A stretch of 64,000 nt of DNA from Bacillota bacterium. Lineage in GTDB: Bacteria; Bacillota; Clostridia; Lachnospirales; Lachnospiraceae. The notes under the pieces were generated by a model. It made no database searches. It was not told the DNA's origin and saw nothing but the letters and a program-made list of their open reading frames with translations. Within the stretch, counting starts at the first letter, position 1. The number at the start of each line of letters is the position of its first letter. The DNA lies in the NCBI GenBank assembly GCA_023392535.1, contig JAEVYY010000009.1, forward strand, positions 186,001 through 250,000. Reading direction: 5' to 3'. The position numbers and the translations under genes were made by a program. Positions 8,946-17,471 of the stretch are shown piece by piece.

Positions 8946-9851
8946 TTACGAAAAAAGTTCTTCTAATCCTTTTTCTACTTTTTCAAGCCGCACTAGATCA
9001 ATTTCCACGTCGGACGCATTTCTCACCTTCTTAACATAGATCATACCTTTGCATAGCTCTCCTGATGTCAGCATATATCCGTTTTTAAAACCAGATAATG
9101 GCGTGTTTCGATATTGCTTTTCTTCTAATGGAATCAACTCAATCGGCAGTTCAAATGCATCTTTTATCTTTTTAGCCATTTGCTCCATTCCTATCCGATA
9201 GGCTAAACACATATGCTCTCCTTTTGCAATACAGTCCAATACAATTACATGTTGATCCTGAATTTCTTTTGAAAACTCATGATATCCCTGATCGCTCTTT
9301 ACCGCGTTGTCTAAAAAGACATAACAACCTTTTTTTATCCTTTCGATACTTTCATACATAACAGAAACAGCAGCACTGTTCCTGTTCATATTAAATTTGT
9401 TATCTGGCTTTTTTACCCAGCGAAATACTAGAATTGTGGCTGATAAGTTGAATATTATTACTGCTGCTTTCTGCAGCATATCTCCCCTAAATCCCCACTT
9501 GGTAAAAAGTATAGCGAAAGATATCACTATAATAGTCAATATTGAATATCCCATGATATTCCTCATTTCTTCCTTGTAATTATGCCCGGAATTCAGAGGT
9601 TGATAGGTATAAAAAGGGTTTAGGTGCTTACTTCCTGTATCATAAGCAGCCACAATGACTATCTTACTTTTCTTTAAATTTCCTACCACAAGATGGTTAC
9701 TTCTATCTGTTTTGGAGTTTTTTTCTATCATATTCATTTCGCATCCAACACTACTGAGCTGAGTTATCAATCGATTTAAAAAAAAATGTTTTTGACGGTA
9801 GGTTCTTCTCTTTGAAAAATGTATTCCTACTTCTTCTATTTTTCTTTTCAT
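8946..9851 (-). CDS. M28-peptidase-like membrane protein, predicted inactive
   Basis: A 301-residue protein with no function I can name. Two hydrophobic segments (about 101-117 and 127-144) interrupt a soluble fold. Around them are echoes of zinc aminopeptidases of family M28. VIVAAYDTG (about 65-73) resembles the strand ending in HYD, NRNSAAVSVMYE (about 156-167) resembles the NDNASG region, YVFLDNA resembles the Glu-Glu strand, and VIVLDCI (about 202-208) resembles the NLDM strand. The metal-binding His, the first Asp and the Glu pair appear to be replaced, so it may be a pseudo-enzyme with a membrane hairpin inserted in the fold. It is the last gene of the PTS operon, 39 bases from the lyase gene. 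The fold assignment is by eye and tentative. Confidence 0.55.
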   Translation of the reverse strand: MKRKIEEVGIHFSKRRTYRQKHFFLNRLITQLSSVGCEMNMIEKNSKTDRSNHLVVGNLKKSKIVIVAAYDTGSKHLNPFYTYQPLNSGHNYKEEMRNIMGYSILTIIVISFAILFTKWGFRGDMLQKAAVIIFNLSATILVFRWVKKPDNKFNMNRNSAAVSVMYESIERIKKGCYVFLDNAVKSDQGYHEFSKEIQDQHVIVLDCIAKGEHMCLAYRIGMEQMAKKIKDAFELPIELIPLEEKQYRNTPLSGFKNGYMLTSGELCKGMIYVKKVRNASDVEIDLVRLEKVEKGLEELFS

Positions 9852-9890
9852 AAAATCCCTTTTATTGTATTGTGATTTGTTGGGAAACTA

Positions 9891-10775
9891 TCAAAGATGA
9901 TAATATTGTAACATCTTTTTGATCTTTTCGTCCGTCTCAGGTGTTGTATCCATTAGCGGTTTTCTGGCGGGTCCTGCTTCGGCAATTCCGGCTAACTCCA
10001 TCGCCCGTTTAATGATAGAAGGCACTGTCCCAAATTTCAACACATCACGCAAAACATCAATATCCTGTTGTAACTTTGCCGCCTTTTCTTTTTCCCCATT
10101 TCGCAATGCATGATCGAGTTCTACCAAGACATCTATAATAACATTACTCGTCCCTGCAATGGCTCCGCTTGCACCCATTTCATAGGCGATCGAGATCTTG
10201 GAGTCAGATCCCACTAACAGTTCCATTCCTTTTCCCTTCGTGACTTCAAGATAGGCCTTCATATTCTCAACATCTCCGCTGCTATCTTTGATGCCTTTGA
10301 TATTATCAATTTCTGCCAATCTGGAGACAACTGCCGGTGAAAGATTATAACCCATTAACTTTGGTATGTTATATAAAATGACCGGGATGGAAACGCTCTT
10401 GGCAATTTCCCTGAAATGTTGATATAATTCTTCTTCGGAAGGCTTTATGTAATATGGTGCTATCACAGACAAAGCGTCTGCCCCTAGCTCTTCTATTTTT
10501 TTTGACATTCGAACAGCCTCTTTTGTTGCACAAGCTCCAGTCCCGACATAGACCGGGACTCTGCCGGCTACAAACTGAATTACTTTTTCTGTCAGTTCAT
10601 ATTTCTCCTGCTCTTCTATTACATGAAATTCCCCGTTACTTCCAAGTATAAAAATTCCATTTACGCCTTTTTTAATCAAATGTTCCACTAGTTGTTTTGT
10701 TGCATCATAATTAATCGATTGTTGTTCATCCCTATGAAAAGGGGTGATAATTGGTGTTATAATTCCATTAAACAT
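9891..10775 (-). CDS. DapA/N-acetylneuraminate lyase family aldolase
   Basis: A cytoplasmic class I aldolase of 294 residues, the normal family length. Tyr135 in YNIP and the Schiff-base Lys163 in GIKDSSGD are present. The substrate loop reads GSNGEF (45-50), not the GTTGE of true dihydrodipicolinate synthases. GSNGEF-type loops occur in 2-keto-acid lyases such as hydroxyoxoglutarate aldolases. Together with its place in a PTS operon, this argues for cleavage or hydration of a 2-keto acid made from the imported sugar, not lysine synthesis. It lies 15 bases after the second IIB gene. The exact substrate is not known. Confidence 0.85.
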   Translation of the reverse strand: MFNGIITPIITPFHRDEQQSINYDATKQLVEHLIKKGVNGIFILGSNGEFHVIEEQEKYELTEKVIQFVAGRVPVYVGTGACATKEAVRMSKKIEELGADALSVIAPYYIKPSEEELYQHFREIAKSVSIPVILYNIPKLMGYNLSPAVVSRLAEIDNIKGIKDSSGDVENMKAYLEVTKGKGMELLVGSDSKISIAYEMGASGAIAGTSNVIIDVLVELDHALRNGEKEKAAKLQQDIDVLRDVLKFGTVPSIIKRAMELAGIAEAGPARKPLMDTTPETDEKIKKMLQYYHL

Positions 10776-10790
10776 GTATATCGTTCCTCT

Positions 10791-11273
10791 CTATTTATGA
10801 AAACTTCCATAATCTTTTACGTCAAATGGTGTTGTCTGAAAAAATAATTTGATATTTTGTTTTTGGATGAAATGAATTCGTTCAATATCATCCTTACTAA
10901 AGTAATCAGAAAGTGTGCGAATGACTAATCGACTTGCTGGATAAGGAAGTTGAATCTCTTTTACGTAAAATCCACGTTTCACGCATTCACACGCAGTGGT
11001 CAAATTAGAAAAAAGCACCATAACTTTCCTTTTACTTAGTACTTCTGTTTCCTCTTCCTTCATAAATTTCTGAAAAGTATCAGGCGAAAGCATTTTTACC
11101 TTCATGGATTTGGGCAGGCAAAGCTGCATGACACTCTCAATAAAAGGATCATTATTATATTCTGCATTCACTACTGCAACAATATCCACACTGATAAACT
11201 GGTTCCAATTCAGGGCTACTGTTGCATGCAGCAAACGTTTATCTATACGTGCAAGCACTATTTTTGTACTCAT
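10791..11273 (-). CDS. PTS mannose/sorbose-family IIB subunit (second copy)
   Basis: A 160-residue IIB protein of the mannose/fructose/sorbose family. The phosphorylation site lies in ARIDKRLLHATV (His16), where the family usually has RIDDRLIHGQV; the Gly after the His is replaced by Ala. It ends with the family's FFQTTPFDVK region. The gene overlaps the regulator's stop by an ATGA junction. This is the second IIB of the operon, well diverged from the one at 15949. It may serve as an alternative phosphocarrier or as a regulatory partner of the CdaR-like protein encoded directly before it. Confidence 0.87.
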   Translation of the reverse strand: MSTKIVLARIDKRLLHATVALNWNQFISVDIVAVVNAEYNNDPFIESVMQLCLPKSMKVKMLSPDTFQKFMKEEETEVLSKRKVMVLFSNLTTACECVKRGFYVKEIQLPYPASRLVIRTLSDYFSKDDIERIHFIQKQNIKLFFQTTPFDVKDYGSFHK

Positions 11274-12355
11274 AATTCTTCACCTACTTGTTTTCTTTTC
11301 CTATATTCCTTCATCCATGACGCTATTAGAACAAATATCAGCCTTCCCTTAAAATCTCCACGGATATCAATTTGAAAGGTCTCTTCATACTTTTTTAGCT
11401 TATAAACCAAAGTGTTTTTGTGCAGATAAAGTTCCTCCGCAGTCTGTGATATGTTAAAATTATTCATAAGAAGAGGGTCTGCAATATGAATCAGCTCATC
11501 CATATCAATTCCGCGGCTGTTTTCTTTATAATAATCAAACACTTCACTCACGTCAGACAACTGGATTTTCGTTAGGTAAAAATCATATAGATAATCTGTA
11601 AAATATAAAATTTTCTCATGTTTCATTGAGATGTGTTCTTTTAACCACTTACAGTGTTTAAAACTAATCTTGTAATTTCTCAATTTTTTCTGCATGGAAC
11701 CCACATAATAAACGGTTCCAGGAGTAACGACCAGATTTCTTAAAGTCAACAAAAAATTGCTGATATAATCTTTGCGGATTTCTGGCTCCATTTCATCTGG
11801 AATATCTTTATATATTAAAATTTCTGTACTGCTAAGCATAGAAAATATCGTTTTCTGTCCATTAGGTAGTAGTTTCAACTTCAGAACATTTTTATCATCA
11901 AATCCATTATCATTTATAAGATAGATTGCCACACGAGTCTGATGTTGATCAATTCCCATTTCATCTGCCAGATCAAGAATTTGATTTCTGTCAAATTCCT
12001 GATCATCAAGCAAAAGCTTTATCAATCTATCATCATTGGTGGCATCCTGGGTCAAAATACGCTGCGTCATCTCATAAGTAAAACGGATAATCAAAGATTC
12101 TCTGATCAGATTGCTCATCATGACCAAATTCTCATCATTTCCGTTTACCCATAAAAATCCGAAATTTTGATTTTTTACACAAATAGGATAAAAAATATTA
12201 TTTTTATCCTGCTTCTGAACATCCAATGCTTCTCCAACCTTTTCTTCCACACTGCAAGCTGTAATAAACCCATCTTTTGATACCATTCCAATGGTATATT
12301 TCTTATTTTCCTGAATAACATTAATAAATTCATTAAAAATAACATTAATAAACAT
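11270..12355 (-). CDS. CdaR/PucR-family transcriptional regulator
   Basis: About 361 residues. The N-terminal part resembles the sugar-diacid recognition domain of CdaR (a VIQENKKYTIGMVSKDG segment, then VGEALD). A middle GGDEF-like scaffold region typical of the PucR group follows. The C-terminal helix-turn-helix (HTH_30) contains NNFNISQTAEELYLHKNTL, which is diagnostic. The ATG at 12355 is preferred over the one at 12388, because agaggaatatt precedes it while the first has no binding site. The gene is inside the PTS operon between IIA and the second IIB, so it probably regulates the operon in response to the sugar or a derived hydroxy acid. The inducer is inferred. Confidence 0.85.
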   Translation of the reverse strand: MFINVIFNEFINVIQENKKYTIGMVSKDGFITACSVEEKVGEALDVQKQDKNNIFYPICVKNQNFGFLWVNGNDENLVMMSNLIRESLIIRFTYEMTQRILTQDATNDDRLIKLLLDDQEFDRNQILDLADEMGIDQHQTRVAIYLINDNGFDDKNVLKLKLLPNGQKTIFSMLSSTEILIYKDIPDEMEPEIRKDYISNFLLTLRNLVVTPGTVYYVGSMQKKLRNYKISFKHCKWLKEHISMKHEKILYFTDYLYDFYLTKIQLSDVSEVFDYYKENSRGIDMDELIHIADPLLMNNFNISQTAEELYLHKNTLVYKLKKYEETFQIDIRGDFKGRLIFVLIASWMKEYRKRKQVGEEL

Positions 12356-12380
12356 AATATTCCTCTTAATTCTGTTATTC

Positions 12381-12788
12381 CTAAGCATTTAATTGTTTGT
12401 TCGTATGAACTCCACATTCTTTTAAAGTCTCAATACACTGAAGTGCCAAATTTTCGGTATTTATGTTCTCTGTATCAAATGTTTCAGCGCACAGATTGAT
12501 CAGCATTGGAAGGTTTACTCCTGTTACAACATCATGGTGGTACTTTTTACTTAGAACCGTCATAACATTACAAGGTGTTCCTCCATAAAGATCAACCAAA
12601 ACAATTACCGGCTTTTCTGTTTTTGCCAACAGCTCATCTGCCTGTCTCATAAAATCTTCGAATGACAATTCCGGTAACAAGGAAAGGGTTCTTACATTTT
12701 CCATTTTACCAACTATCATTTCTGCCGATTTTAGCAGTTCTTCGCCAAAATGTCCATGCGTTGCTACAATAATATTTATTTCAGACAT
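12381..12788 (-). CDS. PTS mannose-family IIA subunit
   Basis: A 135-residue cytoplasmic IIA protein. VATHGHF near the N-terminus carries the phosphorylated His11, and VDLYGGTPCNV matches the conserved GG(S/T)P region of the IIA-Man fold. It accepts phosphate from HPr and passes it to IIB. It overlaps the end of the SIS-domain gene by 8 bases. IIA is encoded separately from both IIB genes, unlike the fused ManX. Confidence 0.92.
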   Translation of the reverse strand: MSEINIIVATHGHFGEELLKSAEMIVGKMENVRTLSLLPELSFEDFMRQADELLAKTEKPVIVLVDLYGGTPCNVMTVLSKKYHHDVVTGVNLPMLINLCAETFDTENINTENLALQCIETLKECGVHTNKQLNA

Positions 12789-13398
12789 TTGTTACTTCCT
12801 TTCTGTTATTCAAAATACCTTTTCCAAGACTTCCTCCTGGATGCCATTTTACATATTGATCTAAATCCAGCTTTTTTCTTTCCTGTAATAAAACGCTAAG
12901 ACTCTGAAGAATAAAAATTTCAGACAAAATAGATGCTCTCGGCGGTTTGTTTAAAACATCTCCTTCTTCATCCACATGTGCCACCAGACAAACATTCGAA
13001 TGTCTGGCAAGCCATGATTCTTTGTCTCTGGTACAACTGATGATAGAAGCTCCATTTGCAATCAGGGTCTCTACCGTAGCTTTTAATTCCATTGTCTCTC
13101 CGCTATTTGATATGGCAATTACTACATCACCCGCTTTTACCTGTCCACTGGAACCATGGACAGCCTCTGTTCCATGCAGTTCATACGCACTGGTACCTGT
13201 GCTGGAGAGCAGGGAAGCGATATATCCAGCCACATGACCGGGCTTTCCGATTCCAGTTACATGTACTCTTCTATCCTTCGCTTCACTCTCCATTATAAGA
13301 TCTGCTGCCTTTTCAATCGCTTCATAATCAATCTGTCTACAGTTTTTTTCGAATTCTTCTCTGCTGCTGTCAACAAATGATTCCAAATACTGATTCAT
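12781..13398 (-). CDS. SIS-domain protein, KpsF/GutQ-like sugar-phosphate isomerase
   Basis: A single SIS domain of 205 residues without the CBS pair found in KpsF and GutQ. It has GIGKPGHVAGYIASLLSSTG, AISNSGETME and the WHPGGSLGK ending that marks the arabinose-5-phosphate isomerase branch. Such proteins interconvert aldose and ketose phosphates. Within this operon it would act on the phosphosugar delivered by the PTS. It starts one base after the dehydrogenase stop and overlaps IIA. A binding-only or deglycase role cannot be ruled out. Confidence 0.85.
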   Translation of the reverse strand: MNQYLESFVDSSREEFEKNCRQIDYEAIEKAADLIMESEAKDRRVHVTGIGKPGHVAGYIASLLSSTGTSAYELHGTEAVHGSSGQVKAGDVVIAISNSGETMELKATVETLIANGASIISCTRDKESWLARHSNVCLVAHVDEEGDVLNKPPRASILSEIFILQSLSVLLQERKKLDLDQYVKWHPGGSLGKGILNNRKEVTNV

Positions 13399-13399
13399 A

Positions 13400-14332
13400 T
13401 TATTCTCCTAACAGTTGTTGTACAATTATTTCACTGGATATTTCGCAGGTCCTTCTTTCTGATTCTCTGGTCCTGGCTGCTGTGTGTGGCGTCAATAAGA
13501 AATTATCAAGAGCTAGTAACTTATCTTCATTTGTTGGAGGCTCTGAACTATAAACATCAAAGCAGGCAGAACGAATTTCTTTTGTTACCAAAGCATCATA
13601 CAGTGCTTTCTCATCGACTATTCCACCTCTTGCCGCATTTACCAGACAAGCGCTGTTTTTCATGTTTTTAAATTCTTCTGTGGAAATCATATTTTTTGTA
13701 GATTCCAAAAGAGGAACGTGCAAGGAAATGTAATCGCATGTTTTTATAATTTTTTCAAAAGATGCCGTAGTAACCTGATATTCTTTTGCCACCTCTTCTT
13801 TTATAGTAAACACATCATAAGCTAATACATGCATGCCCAGACCATTTGCATAGGAAGCAAGATGCTTTCCTATTTGACCGAATCCAACAATACCCAGTGT
13901 TTTTTCATTTATTTCTGATCCGGTAGGCTTATTCCACAGATGATTTTTCACATCTCTTACGGATGAATAAATATGTTTCGATTCCGCAAAAATCATAGCA
14001 ATTACATGCTCAGCCACTGCCCGTGCATTGGAACCAACGGTCCTACCAACATAGATGCCTCTTTCTTTTGCATAATCCAGGTCAATATTATCCGTGCCTA
14101 CTCCAAATTTACAAATTGCCTTCAACTGATTACAGCCTTCCATCATTTCACGGCTCATATCATCTACTCCTACGATAATAGCATCTGCATCTTTTGCAAG
14201 TGCACGGAATTCATCCCTTGTATATGCTTGTCCGGTTTTATTATAATGGACAAGTAATCCTCTTTTTTCCATTTTTTCAATTATATCTACTCCATAATTT
14301 GCGAATCCACGCGGAGTAATTAATACTTTCAT
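13400..14332 (-). CDS. D-2-hydroxyacid dehydrogenase (phosphoglycerate dehydrogenase-like)
   Basis: A 310-residue NAD-dependent dehydrogenase made of the catalytic and Rossmann domains only, without the regulatory ACT domain of many SerA proteins. GIVGFGQIGKHLA is the NAD-binding glycine motif. GVGTDNIDL, NAARGGIVDE (active-site Arg) and LTPHTAART (active-site His) are all present. It oxidises or reduces a 2-hydroxy acid. Its place between IID and the isomerase implies a sugar-acid step in the catabolic route, not serine synthesis. The substrate is unknown. Confidence 0.87.
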   Translation of the reverse strand: MKVLITPRGFANYGVDIIEKMEKRGLLVHYNKTGQAYTRDEFRALAKDADAIIVGVDDMSREMMEGCNQLKAICKFGVGTDNIDLDYAKERGIYVGRTVGSNARAVAEHVIAMIFAESKHIYSSVRDVKNHLWNKPTGSEINEKTLGIVGFGQIGKHLASYANGLGMHVLAYDVFTIKEEVAKEYQVTTASFEKIIKTCDYISLHVPLLESTKNMISTEEFKNMKNSACLVNAARGGIVDEKALYDALVTKEIRSACFDVYSSEPPTNEDKLLALDNFLLTPHTAARTRESERRTCEISSEIIVQQLLGE

Positions 14333-14344
14333 AAATCCATCTCC

Positions 14345-15184
14345 TTAAATGATTCCAACGAAAGTTAATGCAATTGCAATCACCATGGTATAACATATCA
14401 GTCTTAAATACTTTGGTCCACGTTTTGTTATGTAAAGATACATACCCATTACGACACAAAACGGTAAAAGCCTTGGTAAAATACCGTCTAAAGTATCCTG
14501 AAGTGCTACCGTAGTGGTTGCATTCGCATAGGTAAGAATCGTTGATACTTTAACATAGGACGCAGACAGACAGCCAATCATAAATAAGCCCACAATGCTG
14601 GCAATATCAATCACTTTTTTTATTTTTCCGGAATGAAGAATTTCTAAAACTGCATTTTTCCCAAGGGAATAGCCTTTGGTAAACAGAAACCAGGACCATC
14701 CATACGACCATGCCAGATAAATGAGGGCTGGTATAAATGCTGCGATCACAGAACCCTCCAATGCCATAGGTACAAAAATAGCCAGGGGAATCGTAGCAAC
14801 AATACCCTGATCCACGCTATCACCGATACCTGCCAGCGGCCCCATAAGACCAAGTTTCAAAGACTGGATCACTTCTGGTGATATATCGTTTCCTAGAGAT
14901 CTTTGTTCCTCCAGAGAGATCGTAATGCCATGGATGATGCTGCCCCAGTCACAATTGGTATTAAACATCGAAGTATGCCTTGTCATAGCTGCTTTTAATT
15001 CTTCCGGGTCATTTTTATATAACTTTCTCAAAACTTTATTCATGGAATAACCAAAAGCCAAAGCTTGCATTCTATCGAAACTAACAGGTACCTCCACCGC
15101 AAGACACCATTTGAACCACGCTTTTAGCATATCCCATTTCGTAATTACTGATTTTTTTTCTTCTGTTACCACTACATCACTCAT
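14345..15184 (-). CDS. PTS mannose-family IID subunit
   Basis: A 279-residue membrane subunit. It has the family's GPLAGIGDSVDQG segment and the N-terminal region with the NTNCDWGSIIHGI stretch, and several hydrophobic helices in the C-terminal half. With IIC it forms the sugar channel. Its ATG overlaps the IIC stop (ATGA), which implies coupled translation. Confidence 0.93.
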   Translation of the reverse strand: MSDVVVTEEKKSVITKWDMLKAWFKWCLAVEVPVSFDRMQALAFGYSMNKVLRKLYKNDPEELKAAMTRHTSMFNTNCDWGSIIHGITISLEEQRSLGNDISPEVIQSLKLGLMGPLAGIGDSVDQGIVATIPLAIFVPMALEGSVIAAFIPALIYLAWSYGWSWFLFTKGYSLGKNAVLEILHSGKIKKVIDIASIVGLFMIGCLSASYVKVSTILTYANATTTVALQDTLDGILPRLLPFCVVMGMYLYITKRGPKYLRLICYTMVIAIALTFVGII

Positions 15185-15930
15185 GCATTAACCTCCCTTG
15201 TATCTTCCTGAACAAATATGGAAACTATCAATGCCAGACAAATTGCAAGCACTGCCCCAGTTAACATAGAGAATCCTAATATTGCATATAAGAAAAATCC
15301 CAATACAAAAAATGGTAAATATTTCTTTTTGCCCATTACTACAAGAGTTAAGGCAAATCCAAGCGCCGGAAGCATATTACCTGCGTTAGACAGACCGTTC
15401 ATCAGCCATGTAGGAATGATATTGATAAATGCCTGTACCACTCCAGTGCCAAGCCATGTGGTAATGAAAACCGGAGTAAAATATAGCACGCCATTTGTCA
15501 GCCAAGGCAATACAAAAGAAAAGATAGATAATTTATCATATTCTTCCCTCTCTATGAACTGATCTGCTTTTGTGTTATAGAAGGAATTGATCGTACGTCT
15601 TACGTTATTGATCAAAACACCTAAAACACCAAATGGTACTGCAAGAGCTACTGCTGCTCCTGCATCCAGACCTCCCGCAATGGCAGCTGGAATTGCGATA
15701 CATGCTGCAAGTCCCTGATCACTCGGAATATTACCTCCTGCTTCAATTCCGCCCATATACATAAGTTGAATTGTTGCTCCATAAAGTAGTCCTGCCTGTA
15801 CATTTCCAAAGATCAAACCGATAAATACTCCAAGTACTACTGGTTTACGTAATGCAAAGGAAAAATAGTAGTTGGCTCTTCCCATTGCGAACCAATAAAG
15901 TAAGCCAACCAATGCTGCTTTTATAATCAT
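15181..15930 (-). CDS. PTS mannose-family IIC subunit
   Basis: A 249-residue integral membrane protein with many hydrophobic segments. The family motifs PVVLGVFIGLIFGN, GATIQLMYMGGIEAGGNIPSD and the GGLDAGAAVALA stretch are present. It forms the translocation path with IID. It lies 18 bases after the first IIB gene. Confidence 0.93.
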   Translation of the reverse strand: MIIKAALVGLLYWFAMGRANYYFSFALRKPVVLGVFIGLIFGNVQAGLLYGATIQLMYMGGIEAGGNIPSDQGLAACIAIPAAIAGGLDAGAAVALAVPFGVLGVLINNVRRTINSFYNTKADQFIEREEYDKLSIFSFVLPWLTNGVLYFTPVFITTWLGTGVVQAFINIIPTWLMNGLSNAGNMLPALGFALTLVVMGKKKYLPFFVLGFFLYAILGFSMLTGAVLAICLALIVSIFVQEDTREVNA

Positions 15931-15948
15931 TTTGGAACCCCCTTTGAG

Positions 15949-16431
15949 TTATAATTTTGCTACTGCTTTTTGTAGTGATTCTGACGGATAATCCGGTGTA
16001 GTCTGAAAATAAATCTTTATTCCGTCTTTTTCTAAATCAAGAAGTATATCTGCGTCTGTCCGGTCAAGTGTAATTGCATTATTAACTGCTTTTCTGCCTG
16101 GCCCGCCTCCAAGCCCGCCAATCTGGATCTCTTCCAATTTCAAACCTGCTTTGCAAGCATTTTTTAATTCGGCGACACCTTTGAATAAAATCATGACCCT
16201 GTTCTGATCAAAGGCCCCCTCTTGTTGCTGTTTTACTGCTGTCTCCACATCTAGAATTTTAATTTTAACACCCTTTGGCGCTGCCATTTTAAAAACTTCC
16301 TGCATAAACTCATCTTTACTTAAAACACTGTCAATCGTTACGATTTCATTAATTTGGCACTGAGTAAGCCATCTGGTAATTACCTGTCCATGAATTAACC
16401 TAAAATCGACTCTCGTTAACACAATACTCAT
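15949..16431 (-). CDS. PTS mannose/sorbose-family IIB subunit (first copy)
   Basis: About 160 residues. The canonical RVDFRLIHGQV motif holds the phosphorylated His14. A Gly-rich IGGLGGGPGRK loop and a terminal YFQTTPDYPSE region match the family. The ATG at 16431 is used because aggaggtga lies just upstream of it; the longer frame has no binding site. It is the first gene of the PTS operon and shows the consensus HGQV site, unlike the second IIB at 10791. Confidence 0.92.
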   Translation of the reverse strand: MSIVLTRVDFRLIHGQVITRWLTQCQINEIVTIDSVLSKDEFMQEVFKMAAPKGVKIKILDVETAVKQQQEGAFDQNRVMILFKGVAELKNACKAGLKLEEIQIGGLGGGPGRKAVNNAITLDRTDADILLDLEKDGIKIYFQTTPDYPSESLQKAVAKL

Positions 16432-16536
16432 CTCTTTCACCTCCTGCTCTATCATAACGAATAATGATTTGATTTGCTATGTACGTTTGGCTGAAAAAAA
16501 AAGAGTTTTTTGTGTCGTTGTACAATCTGCTGTTTT

Positions 16537-16566
16537 TTTATATAGGTTTCTAATATATTTTGCCAA
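16537..16566 (-). promoter_or_regulatory. Candidate promoter of the PTS operon
   Basis: On the minus strand TTGGCA (5 of 6 to consensus) and TATAAA (5 of 6) are 18 bases apart. They leave an untranslated leader of about 100 bases containing a nine-T tract. No -12/-24 sigma-54 element was found, although many mannose-family PTS operons use sigma-54. Confidence 0.45.
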
Positions 16567-16613
16567 TTTGATACATCGTTAACCGTTTCAATTGTCTCTA
16601 TTCATAAATTTAG

Positions 16614-16657
16614 ACAAACAAAAACAGACAGCTTACCCGACTGCCTGCCTGTTTTTT
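16614..16657. terminator. Terminator after the KDPG-aldolase-family gene
   Basis: An 8-bp stem (acaggcag with ctgtctgt on the minus strand, one G-U pair) is flanked by A-rich and T-rich runs on both sides. It lies 17 bases after the aldolase stop, so it ends that transcript before the PTS promoter. Confidence 0.8.
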
Positions 16658-16673
16658 AGAGGATAAAAATCGC

Positions 16674-17318
16674 TTACGATTTTCTTTTTTTTACAATCAA
16701 GTCGTGTATTCTGGAAGCATTTTCTGCGATTTCTTCACGGCTTCCTTTTGTCAATAACCCTCCGAAACCACAAACATCAACTCCATTTTCAAGCCATGTC
16801 TCTAAATTATCTAAATCAATACCACCACTTGCCAGAATAGGCATGTCCGGGATAGGTGTCTTGAAAACTTTTGCCAGCTTAGGACCATAGAAATCAGAAA
16901 CAGGAAACGCTTTAATAAAAGCAGCTCCTATACTTAAAGCATCCACTGCTTCTGTCAAACTGGTACAACCTGGTGCATACGGTATTTGATAGCGGTTGCA
17001 AACCCTGGCGACCTCTTCGTTAAAGGTAGGTGCAATAATAAATTGTGCACCATGTAGAACCGCATGTCTTGCTGTTTCTGCATCTAATACAGTACCCGCA
17101 CCTACACAAAGGGAATTGCCATATTTCTCAGATAACCCTTTAATGATATCACCTGCATTGTTTAACGTATAACTCATTTCCATAACAGGAATTCCGCCTT
17201 TGATACAGCCTTCTGCAATTTCAATAGCGCGTTCCAGAGTTTCTGCTCTGACAATTGCCAATGCACCGACTTCATACATTCTTCTTGTAATATCCATTTT
17301 TTTCATTTTCATAACCAT
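16674..17318 (-). CDS. eda: KDPG/KHG aldolase family protein
   Basis: A 214-residue class I aldolase that cleaves 2-keto-3-deoxy-6-phosphogluconate or a related 2-keto acid to pyruvate and an aldehyde. The catalytic Glu47 (PVMEMS), the AGTVLD loop, an APTFNEEV segment and the Schiff-base Lys135 (FIKAFPV) are all present. A ggagg precedes a cluster of three Met codons, so the true start may be the third codon. It has its own promoter at 17354 and terminator at 16614, just ahead of the PTS operon. It may supply the final cleavage of that route. The pathway link is inferred from adjacency. Confidence 0.9.
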   Translation of the reverse strand: MVMKMKKMDITRRMYEVGALAIVRAETLERAIEIAEGCIKGGIPVMEMSYTLNNAGDIIKGLSEKYGNSLCVGAGTVLDAETARHAVLHGAQFIIAPTFNEEVARVCNRYQIPYAPGCTSLTEAVDALSIGAAFIKAFPVSDFYGPKLAKVFKTPIPDMPILASGGIDLDNLETWLENGVDVCGFGGLLTKGSREEIAENASRIHDLIVKKRKS

Positions 17319-17353
17319 TTTCCTCCAAAAGTAAATTTATATTAACTCTATCA

Positions 17354-17381
17354 ATTATACCTTGTCCTGCTTTTGGGGCAA
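17354..17381 (-). promoter_or_regulatory. Promoter of the KDPG-aldolase-family gene
   Basis: A perfect TATAAT -10 (17354-17359) and TTGCCC -35 (17376-17381) with a 16-base spacer lie about 35-60 bases upstream of the start, behind the 17424 terminator. Confidence 0.6.
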
Positions 17382-17423
17382 TTGGTCATGCACACATAAA
17401 AAATAGCTTTTTTCGGTACAAAG

Positions 17424-17466
17424 AACAAAAAGCTTTGAAAACAGACACTTTTCAAAGCTTTTTGTT
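17424..17466. terminator. Perfect 18-bp hairpin terminator
   Basis: Bases 17424-17441 and 17449-17466 are exact inverted repeats around a 7-base loop. The A/T-rich outer arms can serve as the U run in either direction. The hairpin begins six bases after the small membrane-protein stop and ends the thrC transcript. Confidence 0.88.
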
Positions 17467-17471
17467 TCCCG

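Noticed and set aside
9891..10775. Calling the DapA-family gene dapA (lysine synthesis)
   Set aside because: The substrate loop is GSNGEF, not GTTGE, and the gene lies inside a PTS operon.
16560..16600. A cre-like sequence (TTGAAACGGTTAACG on the minus strand) before the PTS operon
   Set aside because: It lacks one base between the half sites compared with the cre consensus, so CcpA control is not supported.
16456..16673. A sigma-54 promoter for the mannose-type PTS operon
   Set aside because: TTGGCA occurs, but no GC element follows at the fixed -12 spacing, and no LevR-type activator is encoded nearby.
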